A DNA stretch of 64,000 nt, from assembly GCA_023935145.1 (NCBI GenBank), contig CM043702.1:102675588-102739587 (forward strand), read 5' to 3'. The translations under genes and the position numbers were made by a program. Positions 39,001-47,370 of this stretch are shown here, piece after piece; within the stretch, counting starts at the first letter, position 1; each line of letters starts with the position of its first letter. The notes under the pieces are model-generated. The model was not told the DNA's origin. It ran no database searches and saw nothing but the letters and a program-made list of their open reading frames with translations. The DNA comes from Bretschneidera sinensis (taxonomy: Eukaryota > Streptophyta > Magnoliopsida > Brassicales > Akaniaceae).

Positions 39001-42000
39001 TACCACTCTCAATCTGCTCTTTTTCGGCCACCCAACTCCGGGTCCGACACTTCCAACGTGACCGGAGGCCAGTTCCAGTCACCTCCCTTCAGTCTGCCCT
39101 GATCTGACCTGATTTGAATCAAATCCGATCCGACCTGGTTCAGTTGCGTAGAACAGAATAAGAAAGAGAGCCAAGCCTTTCCAGAGAGAGACGAACCTCC
39201 TACCTGAGTCGAGCTGAGTTGAGCCATGAACTGACTGAGCGAAGCCGAGTTGAGCTGTGAACAGCCTGAACCGAGCCGAGATGATACCAGAGCCGTATCC
39301 AAGCCAGTCTTATTCAAAATTCAGGTTTTTTTTTTTTTTAAAGTTTACTAGAATTATCCTTATTTTTTATTTTGAAAAAAAAAACCAGAAAAAAGAGAGG
39401 ACAAAAAAAAGAGCCAAAAAAAAATGAAAAGTAAAACAGAAAAAGAGAAAAAAAAAGATGGAAAAAAATGTTTGAGCTATTTTAGTTTACTATTATGTCC
39501 TACCGTACTGGGATTCATATTCAAAACCTACAAGCCCAACTGTCAAGTGTTTACTCTCTCCTGGATGAGTTGAAATCCAAAGCGATAAAGTATGATTGGC
39601 CTTATCTTCCTTGAGGTATGTATGAAGAATATGACGAACTTAAATATTGGGTTTATCGTGATGAGAGACTGCTTGATGAATTACAACACCAATATGAGCA
39701 TGAATGTGAGGAGAGTTCTCAAGATATCCATGCTTTGAATGGTAATGGAGATTATATTTATGATGATGAGGGAGTTGCGTATAAAAATTATTATTATGCT
39801 CCTAAAGATGCTAACCATAGTTGTGTTAGGTATGTCGTGCTTACATAATCCAATTTATGAAAGAATATAAAGAATTGTGCAAGCCCTTGGATGTTGTGAC
39901 AGTGTAAACTGATCCCAAACTCGATAACTCAAAGCCCACTAATGATAGAGAAGACTTCACAGAGCACCAAGATGAAGTTAACTAGAATGAAGATATTCAA
40001 ATAGGGGTTGAACATGTTGTCCCAATTTCATGTGAGATTGTCGTAGTTGAGCCATGTCAGTTAAATGATGACTTGGTTATGCCCATTGAGTCTCTTGATC
40101 AGGTTCAAGACCAAGATGCCAACAAAAATGAAGGTCAGGTCAACGACCAGTTTGATGCTGTTGAGTATATTGAACTAGTTCCATGTAAGGTTATTTTATT
40201 CGAACCAGTCTAGCAAGATGATGAGTTTGCTGAGCACATGGAGACAGTTGAAGAGATTTCAGGACGACAAGTTTGATTGTTCGTTGGAGGTTCGAGCTGA
40301 TACATCTGTCAGTTATATTGAGTTTGTCCTCCCTACCTGGTTTCAAGTACCTAGGCAACAAACGTTTTCGACTGAATTTTTTTTTCCCCTTTTGGTGATT
40401 TTGCCACAAGACTTTCATGACCATGCTTTGTTCCTCTACACCTTTCGAGCTCTTACTACTGGAATATTTTTCAACACGAGGATGAGTTCTTTCTAAGGGG
40501 TGGAGAATGATGGGAAACACGAGGAATATTAGGATTAGAGATTTTAATCTAGGAATTGGGAGATATGGGGATAATTATGTAATTGGAAATATTAAGAATT
40601 ATTATCTTAGTTAGCTTCCTTATTTGAATAGGATTAGGATTAGGCTTATCTTCTTCCATTGTTATCTGATCTGTTGTTCTTATCTTTTAAGGATTTAATC
40701 TTTATCTTTAGGTTAGGATTCTCCTATATATATGGGAGATTCATTTGTTATTCGTTAGCTTATGAATTGAATTCAAATTAAATTATCAATTTTCATACTT
40801 TGTGATTGAGTGTTGAATTGTCCATGTGATTTGGACTACTATTCCATGTGATTCGGATCGTATCTATCTTTAACTTCCTGTTTCTTTACAATTCTTTCCT
40901 ACTTTACTGCATCACATATACTCTGGTAGTTAGCCCAATCTTTATGTTCTTCTTTCCGCTTCTATTACTTTGACTAGATTATTTAAGAAAGTATTATGTC
41001 ATTATTCCAAGAAACTGGAATAACCCTACCGCTTGATGAAAGTTTCTATTTTACCCTAGTATTAGTTGTAGCCACTTCTATGTGTGGTAGCACATAAATA
41101 GTGAGTCATGTGAAGCACAAGTGCACAACTAAGATGTGGGACCGACATGGTAATTGCAAAGCAGGATGTATTCTATTTAAGAAGCTAAAGACAATGTCAC
41201 AACAGAAATCTTACAGTATTATTAAATGTTTTTGAACTTGTATTGTCATTCTGCAGAAAACTTGTTGATGGTGGTCCTTCAATGAGTAATCCCACATCTT
41301 CTGCTGTATCTGCTTCATCTGCTTCACAGAACTCAGGTTATCCCTTTTTTGGTTACCTATTTTTAATTTAATGGTATCATTTTTTTTTTTTTTTTACTTT
41401 TGTAATGGTATCAACTTGTGTGAACTGCGGATGTGTCAGAACCTAAGTTGGAATCTGCCACAAGATCATGTTTATTGCAAGCATGATAGCTTATATGATC
41501 TCAATATGATCACAGAAAATTTTGACTATCAATTCTTCTTCAGTATTTCCAATATGCTAAACATGGTTTATATTTGACAATACTATATGTTAAGTTTCAT
41601 CAATTGTCTAATGTGTTTTTGTTAGTAACTAGATCTGCAGCCTTTATATGTAGACATCGATCTAAGTTTTAATATTGATCTTTAGGATATTTAGAGTATA
41701 AGTTGTGAAATAAGCATGTCTAGAATGTAGAGACTTAATTTTAAAAGCAAGTTTATAAGACATTTTCCTGGTCTGACCTCTCTTTTCTTTCTTTTTTCTT
41801 CACATTTTCCTTGTGGACCAAGTGTATCTCGCCATTTGCAGTTTGTGATTTGATAAATTTCATTATGTATTGATACATTTAATAGCATACAATTGGAGGA
41901 TATGTTTCCTTTTTACTACATATGGAGAAGCCCGGTGAAATTACTATGATGGTTAGTGTGGGCCGTACTTTGATCCACCCAATTAGGTGGTAACTGAAGT

Positions 42001-44915
42001 AAATGATGTCTCCCATTATTATGCTAGTTGACTTCCAAAGATTAGAATTCTTGTAGGAAGATCACTTCCCTAACAATGACCAAGCTGATAAGCATTAATT
42101 TTTTTTTTTTTTATATTTCTTACTTTACTCATACAATGCTATTACTTATGGAGCCATCAGTCAATCTTGGTTGCAAGCCTTCTCACTTCTTTTAGATTAG
42201 GAGTGTGAATCTGATATTCGCTTGTGCTTTATTTTGTTGAACTCTAGATTATAAGATCTTGTTAAGCACATTTAGCGTTGCCAAATTTTTTTGTAATATT
42301 TGAGACAGCCTGAGTGATTTGCCTTTGTTTCTTTGATGAGGGAGCAGGTTCTGAATTTTCATACTGGGACTCTAGTGCTTCTCCTGAAGACATGGAAGAA
42401 ATGTGGCATCATCCCGATGTTGTTAAAGAGTGGACTAAGTCTGGAGAAAAACGGGGAAGAGTTCACTTTTCCCAAGATGCAAATAAGAGACCCTATCTTT
42501 CCCGAGTGGAGCTGAAGGTATGATTTATGATTAAATGGATCTATGGACACTCTTTGAGCATTATTACCTGTCCACAAAAAGAGTAGCGATGGTTAAAGCT
42601 ATTTTTCACCTGAGAAAGGAAAAAAAATGTTGGATAAGATGTTCTTCAATTTTATGGGGACCAGAATAATAAATATATTCTTAAATGAGTGTGCAGTCAA
42701 ATATTTTAGTTTATTATTCCTCTTGCTTTAGTTTAAAATTTAGATTCAGGGATTCTTATGAATCTTCATATTCCTGAATTTTCATCTGCTCTTTTCTCTG
42801 TATTTATGTTTCTCTGAAGATATTTTTTATGGTTTAAAGAACTTACTGTCTCTATGTTTTGGGTATATGGAAATATGAGATTAGATAGGTTTTATCCCCC
42901 CCACCCTCCCTCTTTCCAACGACGAGCAGTGCTTTTTCATTTGTGCAATGGGTGTATCTATATGCTCTTGTTACTAATATCTGCCCTTGTTGATCATCAG
43001 TTGCTCACAACTAGTAAATGCTGATCTCTATGTCTGGACATGTAATTGGCAGAGAATTAGTTTTTTTATCAGTTCAGAGTCATATGTGACTGTTTGGCTT
43101 TCTTCAACTGTTCATGCTGTGCTGCTGAAAGCATTTTCTGATTAATAACATTATTTCCTTCAATTTTCGAAAAAGAAAAATGATATTACGTAGCATCTCC
43201 ATGGTTGTAATGATAAAGGCCTCATTTAATAACAATTGTGCCCTCCTATTGCTACTGTCCTCTTATTTCTACTTTCGGATTCCTTGAGCAAGGAAACTTA
43301 TATTAATGTGAAATATGTCACCCTTTTTCAAATGAATGGTATTGATCTTGCAGGCGGTTGCAGAAATCATTCTTTCAAATTACTTCAGTACAACAGGAGT
43401 TAGACCTGTAAGTATATATAGGATCTGGTTTTATAAATTAGCTGTTACTAAGTGGCATGCACCCCTCCTCCCAACCTTATAAGCCATTATGTATTTGTAT
43501 GCCTTCTCTTTGTTAATTCAAATTTCCCCCCTTTAATGCACAAATATTTTAGTCAAGAAGCCCAGATGTTTGTTGATGTAGATAGGACATGTCCACAAAA
43601 TAAAGGAAGAAACAAATAGAATGAAAAGTGGCTGAAATTTATGATATGCTTGGTACTGTTGTCATCAGTGAACTTTTTGCTTTTATGTTGAAGAGGGTAC
43701 GGTTTTAGGGAAACAAATTCAATAAGTTCCGGTTTTACTGGGTTGTTCTGGTGCTCTTTCTGATCAAAGTTATCTTATTTGGAAATATCTTCCCAATAAA
43801 GCAAAAGATTTGAGGGGGATTTGTTATCGTAGTCACTTAAAACAGACACGTTACTTCCTGGGATTGGATGCTTAGCAGAAATTATTATGTGAAGGGCACA
43901 GTACAAGATGTTATGCTGCTTTTATAAGAAGATTTGAAAACTCACCTTAGATATCGAGAAGCCAAGAAAATATACACGATTTGTACACCACCAGAATTTT
44001 CACGTCTTTTGAACTTATTTTTTACTCGTGATCTTTTGTTTTGTAAAATTTCCCTGTGATATTTTCTGTACAGACAGTTCTTTGTGCACTAGCAGAGCTC
44101 GTTAGCATGCGTTTTGTGAATAGACTTGGATCACGAATTGGAATAATGGGGATTGACTTCTCCACAGCTTTCTGGCTTTTCATGTAAGTTGGTACTAAAA
44201 GTAGTAGTGATTTTTATGTTATGAATATACCCAAAAAAAGGAACATATCATATTTCCAGTTTTTGTCCAAGTCCAATTAAAAATTTGACAGTCAGTTTCT
44301 TGCTTCATGGTAGATGGATGGAGTCATCACCAAATTCTATCTTGTCAAAAAAAAAAAAAGAAATCAATTAAGCTCCTCAGGCACTAAATTGATCATATTT
44401 CAAATTAGTTCTAATAGAAAAATATACGGTTTTTAGTACCACAAGAACAAGAGATTCCTTTTATATGCTATATCTTTTTTCTTTAAAACCTTTTTAAATT
44501 TATTTACTACTGCATTTTAATTTGGTGTATGGACAAATACCAATACTGAAATGCTTTTGGACCTTCTTGTGTCAAGGGAGTTAGGCTACCGAGCTTACAG
44601 AGTTGATTCCATTGATGATCTAACCAAGCCGTTTGTCTCCATGTACTTTGGTGCAGCCTATTTGGCTTGGTTATCAGAATATGAAGGAAGGTAGGGTGTT
44701 CCCAAAAGTAGACTTTATGCAGCTGTTTCTTGAGTTAACTAATATTCTTGACAAGGTTACATCCTCTTGGACGATTGAAAAACAGGGAAAGAACTCCTCA
44801 ATTTGTTGTTCAGGCTTATCTTGCTGGGCCACAGAATGTGAATCTTCAGGAAACTGGTCCACTTTGGCTTAAATTCGAGCAAGCTTTTGGAAACTATGAA
44901 GACACAAAGAAGTAG
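28243..44915 (+). CDS. Duplicated SLT / lytic transglycosylase-like protein, 11 coding exons
   Basis: Join of 28243-28425, 28840-28890, 31300-31430, 31546-31668, 31797-31916, 41257-41336, 42348-42517, 43354-43407, 44074-44183, 44577-44690 and 44786-44915. It gives 421 residues in one frame with GT-AG introns. Two homologous halves (about 4-203 and 231-421) flank a Ser/Ala-rich linker. Each half has an N-terminal YWD...EDME.MW...EW...G...H.S.D....PYL segment, then an SLT-like core. Half 1 has E88-S89, [10 protein letters not shown] (108-117) and NIYFGAAYL (146-154), the layout of the soluble lytic transglycosylase / goose lysozyme fold. Such enzymes cut the MurNAc-GlcNAc bond of peptidoglycan. 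Activity of this plant protein is not shown and the substrate is unknown. No clear signal peptide or membrane segment is seen. The start at 28243 is the first ATG of the open frame, and exon 1 stays open 9 codons further upstream to the acceptor. Intron 5 carries nested retrotransposons. Confidence 0.85.
28840..28890 (+). CDS. Coding exon 2 (residues 62-78)
   Basis: Acceptor TTGCAG, donor CCG/GTATGT, phase 0 at both ends. It encodes [17 protein letters not shown] and is equivalent to exon 8 ([11 protein letters not shown]...). Confidence 0.85.
28891..31299 (+). other. Intron 2 (2.4 kb) with AT-rich tract and an unassigned ORF
   Basis: It contains a 110-codon open frame at 29966-30298 in a GC-richer patch, with no recognised domain. 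Bases 30345-30720 are extremely AT-rich, built of 'ataatag'/'aataaataat' units. A retroelement-3'-end-like phrase follows ('aataaatctggtaggggtc' near 30866) which resembles 20406-20455 ('aataaatccagaagggatc'). Older insertions probably lengthened this intron. Confidence 0.5.
31300..31430 (+). CDS. Coding exon 3 (residues 79-122), catalytic-type core of half 1
   Basis: Acceptor TTGCAG/GGG, donor ATCAG/GTATCA, phase 2. It carries E88-S89, the position of the catalytic Glu in SLT enzymes, and G108-I-V-Q-I-L-P-K-T-A, matching the SLT G-L-M-Q-I-x-P-x-T-A motif. It is 21 bases longer than its counterpart, exon 9: seven extra residues lie between the Glu and the GIVQ motif. Confidence 0.85.
31546..31668 (+). 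CDS. Coding exon 4 (residues 122-163)
   Basis: Acceptor CTTAG/GGAG, donor GAAAT/GTAAGA, phase 2 at both ends. It encodes ELGYRAYEV and [12 protein letters not shown], the latter matching the SLT N-I-x-x-G-x-x-Y-L motif. Equivalent to exon 10. Confidence 0.85.
31797..31916 (+). CDS. Coding exon 5 (residues 163-203)
   Basis: Acceptor TTGCAG/AGAG, donor CCAG/GTGGTT, phase 2. It encodes [11 protein letters not shown] and a basic tail ending [14 protein letters not shown]. Equivalent to exon 11 ([11 protein letters not shown]...). Confidence 0.8.
32465..33000 (+). repeat. First part of the outer 5' LTR
   Basis: The LTR is interrupted at a (TA)n tract by the copia element and resumes at 38322. 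It holds an internal tandem duplication of period about 268 bases (compare 32544 onwards with 32812 onwards) with 'aggattaggattagg' runs. So the 5' LTR is about 770 bases against 407 for the 3' LTR. Confidence 0.8.
32955..33000. repeat. (TA)n microsatellite at the copia insertion site
   Basis: A TA run, continued after the copia element at 38322-38343. Confidence 0.9.
33001..33193 (-). repeat. 3' LTR of the copia element
   Basis: Same length as 38129-38321. On the minus strand it begins TGTTAGAGTT and ends CTCAACT, so the 3' end is CT rather than the usual CA. Confidence 0.9.
33194..33210 (-). other. Polypurine tract of the copia element
   Basis: The reverse complement is a purine-rich run ending GAGGGGGAG directly before the 3' LTR. 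Confidence 0.8.
33246..36269 (-). pseudogene. Copia pol: integrase, reverse transcriptase, RNase H (few breaks)
   Basis: The frame follows gag-protease after a shift near 36260. The integrase (about 35931-35350) has the GHPSLAKL...[10 protein letters not shown] zinc-binding part, then the DDE residues in [14 protein letters not shown] and NGVAERKH. A frameshift lies near 35345-35353. The RT (34272-35273) has [27 protein letters not shown] and QPPGY; its catalytic YVDD is intact at about 34150-34161. An in-frame TGA near 34271 sits where the family has Arg (KQS-x-AW), consistent with a CGA-to-TGA change. A TAG near 34087 follows. RNase H (33246-34067) is open to its end with ILTKPL. Two shifts and two stops make it non-functional as read. 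Confidence 0.88.
36270..37475 (-). CDS. Copia gag and start of protease
   Basis: A 401-residue open frame. The likely start is the Met at residue 7 (MAEEKSS), though the frame opens at 37475. It has the copia gag pattern [17 protein letters not shown] (about 40-56), then a Gly-rich [14 protein letters not shown] region, a CCHC zinc knuckle (C-x2-C-x4-H-x4-[15 protein letters not shown]), and the protease active-site D-S-G-A at residues 385-388. The frame ends 13 codons later by a shift. Gag coats the RNA in the particle; the protease would cut the polyprotein. Confidence 0.88.
   Translation of the reverse strand: MNLMFEMAEEKSSTKTEEKLPIFNVNNDLPKSITSKKLNGLNYMAWAHAVRVYLRAHRKLKYLTDNPPSASDPTYEDWICEDSAVMGLLRHSMDPDIATTVEFCDSSNKIWDSIADSFSHQSNVSRVYELYEKIFITKQSEKPLAEYYSTLKNLWDQLLQHRPFTTNLEQQKKQCEEFMIASLLSSLDSDFRGFKDQILTSETLPTTANAYSRLLRSSLGQHSPLISSPVTSSETTVLVSNSGGRGGFRGGFHGGHGGRNFHGDSCGGGGRVGGCSDRKCNYCGGTNHIEPYCFQKYGKPNYVNQVSDGVAQSPSMVQSQPTSVGSASSSSGSRDTFSTRLGELLVHHLCNALPSLQPSSSSTTTLANSSNIACVAASPSSWIIDSGATKNISGYHLVFLI
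38116..38128 (-). other. Primer-binding site of the copia element
   Basis: The reverse complement is TGGTATCAGAGCC, an exact match to the plant initiator-Met tRNA primer site, adjacent to the LTR at 38129. Confidence 0.9.
38129..38321 (-). repeat. 5' LTR of the copia element
   Basis: 193 bases; partner of 33001-33193. Confidence 0.9.
38322..38555 (+). repeat. Second part of the outer 5' LTR
   Basis: It continues 'ggagattcatttgttattcg' and ends ACTGCATCA, like the 3' LTR end at 40914. The first five bases include the copia target duplication. Confidence 0.85.
38558..38570 (+). other. Primer-binding site of the outer element
   Basis: TGGTATCAGAACC, 2 bases after the LTR; one mismatch to the initiator-Met primer site. 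Confidence 0.8.
38571..40494 (+). other. Interior of the non-autonomous LTR element
   Basis: The first part is C-rich (38580-39110) with two overlapping chance-looking open frames. It is followed by an A-rich tract (39330-39470). A 76-codon open frame at 39618-39848 is very acidic and Tyr-rich ([21 protein letters not shown]), and its remnants continue in broken frames to about 40494, including [21 protein letters not shown]. Similar texture occurs in other plant non-autonomous LTR elements. I recognise no enzyme domain. Confidence 0.5.
40495..40507 (+). other. Polypurine tract of the outer element
   Basis: AAGGGGTGGAGAA directly before the 3' LTR. Confidence 0.75.
40508..40914 (+). repeat. 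3' LTR of the outer element
   Basis: 407 bases, TG...CA. It lacks the internal duplication found in the 5' LTR and has only a short TA tract. Confidence 0.88.
41257..41336 (+). CDS. Coding exon 6 (residues 203-230), inter-domain linker
   Basis: Acceptor CTGCAG/AAAACTT, donor CTCAG/GTTATC, phase 2 in and phase 1 out. It encodes a flexible Ser/Ala-rich linker ([13 protein letters not shown]) between the two SLT-like halves. It has no counterpart in either duplicated block. Confidence 0.82.
42348..42517 (+). CDS. Coding exon 7 (residues 230-286), half 2 N-terminal segment
   Basis: Acceptor GAGCAG/GTTCT, donor CTGAAG/GTATGA; it ends in phase 0 like exon 1. Shared residues with exon 1 include YWD, EDMEEMW, EW, G-E, VHFS and PYLS...ELK. 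Confidence 0.85.
43354..43407 (+). CDS. Coding exon 8 (residues 287-304)
   Basis: Acceptor TTGCAG/GCG, donor CCT/GTAAGT, phase 0. Equivalent to exon 2, one codon longer. Confidence 0.85.
44074..44183 (+). CDS. Coding exon 9 (residues 305-341), altered core of half 2
   Basis: Acceptor GTACAG/ACAGTT, donor TTCAT/GTAAGT, phase 2. Equivalent to exon 3, but the catalytic-type Glu is Val314 (AELVS against AELES) and the motif Gln is Gly330 (GIMGI against GIVQI). The Pro of LPKTA is also lost (DFSTA). Confidence 0.85.
44577..44690 (+). CDS. Coding exon 10 (residues 341-379)
   Basis: Acceptor TCAAG/GGAG, donor GGAAG/GTAGGG, phase 2. It encodes ELGYRAYRV and [13 protein letters not shown]; Ser362 replaces the motif Asn found at residue 146 of half 1. 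Equivalent to exon 4. Confidence 0.82.
44786..44915 (+). CDS. Coding exon 11 (residues 379-421) and stop
   Basis: Acceptor AAACAG/GGAAAG. It encodes [13 protein letters not shown] and ends FGNYEDTKK with TAG at 44913-44915. Equivalent to exon 5. Confidence 0.85.
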
Positions 44916-45260
44916 TTATCATTCAACTTCTAAATTATCTAAACGGAATTTTATGTTTGCCTTATTTCTGATGATTTATATTGTCTCTATAGGGATCATG
45001 GTTATTGCACCATCTTGTGAACTGATAAATTCAACGTCAGAATTCTATATTGATTTCGAGCATTGTTGTAAAAGCCGAATGAAATGAGTGAAGGCGGCTG
45101 TTGTAGTTCTCCAGTAGTGTTATCAAACACATCTGCCTACACCCTATAGTTTGTCATCCTTTATGGTACAATGCTGAGCGGTAAATTTTTTGGTTCCATT
45201 GAGATATCTTGGCTTGAATTTAGATAAATAAAAGATAGTAGGATACTTGTCTTCAGATAT
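44916..45260 (+). other. Probable 3' UTR with poly(A) signal
   Basis: The AATAAA at 45227-45232, about 310 bases after the stop, is a plausible poly(A) signal. The exact end is not visible. Confidence 0.5.
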
Positions 45261-46007
45261 GATCAATGCCCACACCCTTTGTCTGTACAAAAATATGCTC
45301 AACCATATTTCTTTTTAATGAAGATTTAGTACTTATTTAAATGAGAGATTAGCAGCATTTAGACGTAATTGCCAACTCTTGTTTGAATACTTGGTAAAAA
45401 TAAAGGAAAAGGGGAAAAGAAGAGGGTGAGCAAAAAAATACAAGAGAACTGATATTTTTTATTATGTATTTGGTAAAGATGATGTAAAAGTAAAACAGAA
45501 AGAAAAAAAAAGAAATTTAGATTATTTTAGTTTTTACTCTTCAAGTTTCTCAATTTGAGAGAAATGTAATTTGTAAATATTAAGAGAAAACATCATATCC
45601 AATTTTTTCTTTGCTTTTTATTTCTACTAAAACGATAAAATTGTTTTTTTCACTCATTTTTTTATTACCTTTTTCATTCCACTTTTCCTATACTAATTAT
45701 AGGAAAAACAGTTGTGTTTTAGACTCCATCGAACAGTGAACATGTGCTTCGGTAACTCTTAGGAAGTCGAATTATAATTTCTAAGACAAAAAAATAGAAA
45801 AATTCAAGAGTTATTACTCGACTTTTCATGTGTTATCAAGATGACTATTTCATGGGATTCAAAACACACAATAATACCTCCAATTTTTAGGTCATTATAC
45901 AAACACTCATTGGAGATGAAACCTCTTAACTCATTCATCAAGTGCCGTACTCTATATTATGGGGAGAGGAGGTGATAGGTCTTTGTCTAACTTGGTGTGT
46001 TGTTGTT
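45261..46007. other. AT-rich intergenic DNA
   Basis: No gene, repeat pair or RNA structure was recognised. Confidence 0.4.
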
Positions 46008-46168
46008 AGAGGTGACAGTCAGGTCAGGTTATTTCAGGCCTAATCATTCCGGTTTAGGTCATTTCGGATCGTTGGTCAGCTCGGATCAGGTTCGGGTCAT
46101 ATTGGTCTCGGGTTGTGTTGGGTTTCGGGTCATCTCGGGTTAGGTCGAGTTGGGTTCGAATCGTATCG
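46008..46168. repeat. 'tcgggtt/gggttcgggtc' low-complexity repeat, left part
   Basis: A run of 'ggtcatttcgg', 'tcgggtcat' and 'gggttcgaatcg' motifs. It continues after the hAT-like insertion at 47264-47370, so it is an older repeat split by that element. Confidence 0.7.
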
Positions 46169-46176
46169 ATTTCGAG

Positions 46177-46486
46177 TAGGGGTGAGCATAAAAACTTGTG
46201 GATCCACGAACCCGACCCAAGTCGGTGTAATTTGGGTTGGGTTTGTGTTGAGAATTTTTTAAACCCGATGGGTTGGGTTTGGTTACGGGTTAAAAAATTT
46301 CAACCCGACCCAAACCAGTAACTCGATCATTATGTAATTATATTTTATATATATTTAAAATATACTTATTTTAAATATTGATGGACTACATTTATATTTT
46401 GGCAAGTTAGTTTGGATTGCAATATATATTTTGTGTGTGTATATTTGATAGACTACATTCATATTTTGATAAGTTAGTTTGGATTG

Positions 46487-46583
<97 letters not shown>

Positions 46584-47255
46584 CCTGTACACGTGTACAT
46601 ATGTACATATATTCTTATTTCACTTTTTTTCTTCTTGGAAACCCTCAAACAAAAAATGTTAGCTTCCATAAAAAAAACCAATTAGAATTTAAATATGCGA
46701 TAAACATGTTTCTTTTTAATACTCTTTAGTTAAAGAAGACCGTTTGTTCTTGTGAAAGTATTTCTTTCGAACTTTCAATATAGTTTCCAAAAGCTTATTG
46801 AATTGATTTGCTTATCCTATGCTCATTCACTTTATGTTTTTGGTGTGATGGAACTGAGTTATAGAGATTCTAGGACCGTATACTAGTGTTGAAGAATTGA
46901 ATTGATCAAACACCTTTAAAATCTAACTTTTATTTACTTTTGTATGGTTTGTATTAAATTAAAGTCATTTGAACTTTATGTGAAGTAATTTAAAGTACTT
47001 AATTTGTAAATGATTGTTTGTAAGATTTAATAAATTCTTGTTGGATTTGATTTTGGATATAATGAATGATGAATAAATGTAGTAAAATATTTTTTATTAC
47101 GTAATATGTTTGTATTTATTTTTTAAGTGAAAAAGTACTAAATTGTTGACCCAGACCGATTTAAATGGGTGGTTTGGGTTGAGACTGGATGGGTTGAGAT
47201 TTTTCAACCTAATATAATTGGGTTGGGTTAATTTTTGAGGCCAACCCGACCCCTG
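46177..47255. mobile_element. Non-autonomous hAT-like DNA transposon
   Basis: It is flanked by a perfect 8-bp duplication ATTTCGAG (46169-46176 and 47256-47263). The ends are TAGGGGTGAGC and, on the reverse strand, CAGGGGTCGGG: short imperfect inverted repeats of the kind seen in plant hAT elements, which also make 8-bp duplications. It is 1079 bases long with no transposase. Subterminal 'aacccgacccaa'/'ttgggttgggtt' motifs lie at both ends. A (TA)n tract sits inside at 46488-46575. Confidence 0.8.
46488..46575. repeat. (TA)n microsatellite with a TG block
   Basis: Two TA runs separated by 'catgtgtgtgtat'. The open frames through it on both strands are repeat artefacts. Confidence 0.9.
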
Positions 47256-47263
47256 ATTTCGAG

Positions 47264-47370
47264 CCGTGTCGGGTCGCAGATCATCTCGAGTTGGGTCATC
47301 TTGAATCGAGCGATTTCAGGCTGGGTTAGGTCGTTTTGGGTTCAAGTCGTTTCAGTTTAGATTGTTTCGG
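47264..47370. repeat. 'tcgggtt' low-complexity repeat, right part
   Basis: Continuation of 46008-46168 after the hAT-like insertion. Confidence 0.65.

Larger units (their letters stand above)
32465..40914 (+). mobile_element. Non-autonomous LTR retrotransposon, split by a copia insertion
   Basis: Both ends match: TGATGGGGAACACGAGG at 32465 and TGATGGGAAACACGAGG at 40508, with both LTRs ending ACTGCATCA. Flanks are CATAT at 32460-32464 and CATAT at 40915-40919, a perfect 5-bp target duplication. It has an initiator-Met-type primer site (38558-38570), a polypurine run (40495-40507) and an interior of about 1.9 kb that has no protease, RT or integrase. Without the copia insert it would be about 3.1 kb. 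It must have moved using enzymes made by another element. Confidence 0.85.
31917..41256 (+). other. Intron 5 (9.3 kb) enlarged by nested LTR retrotransposons
   Basis: Of the 9340 bases, 32465-40914 (8450 bases) are inserted elements, leaving a native intron of about 890 bases. The acceptor is CTGCAG/AAAACTT. The inserted copia element is antisense to the gene, and the outer element is in the gene's own orientation. Confidence 0.8.

Noticed and set aside
46355..46729. Several open frames of Ile-Tyr repeats on both strands
   Set aside because: They are translations of the (TA)n microsatellite inside the hAT-like element.
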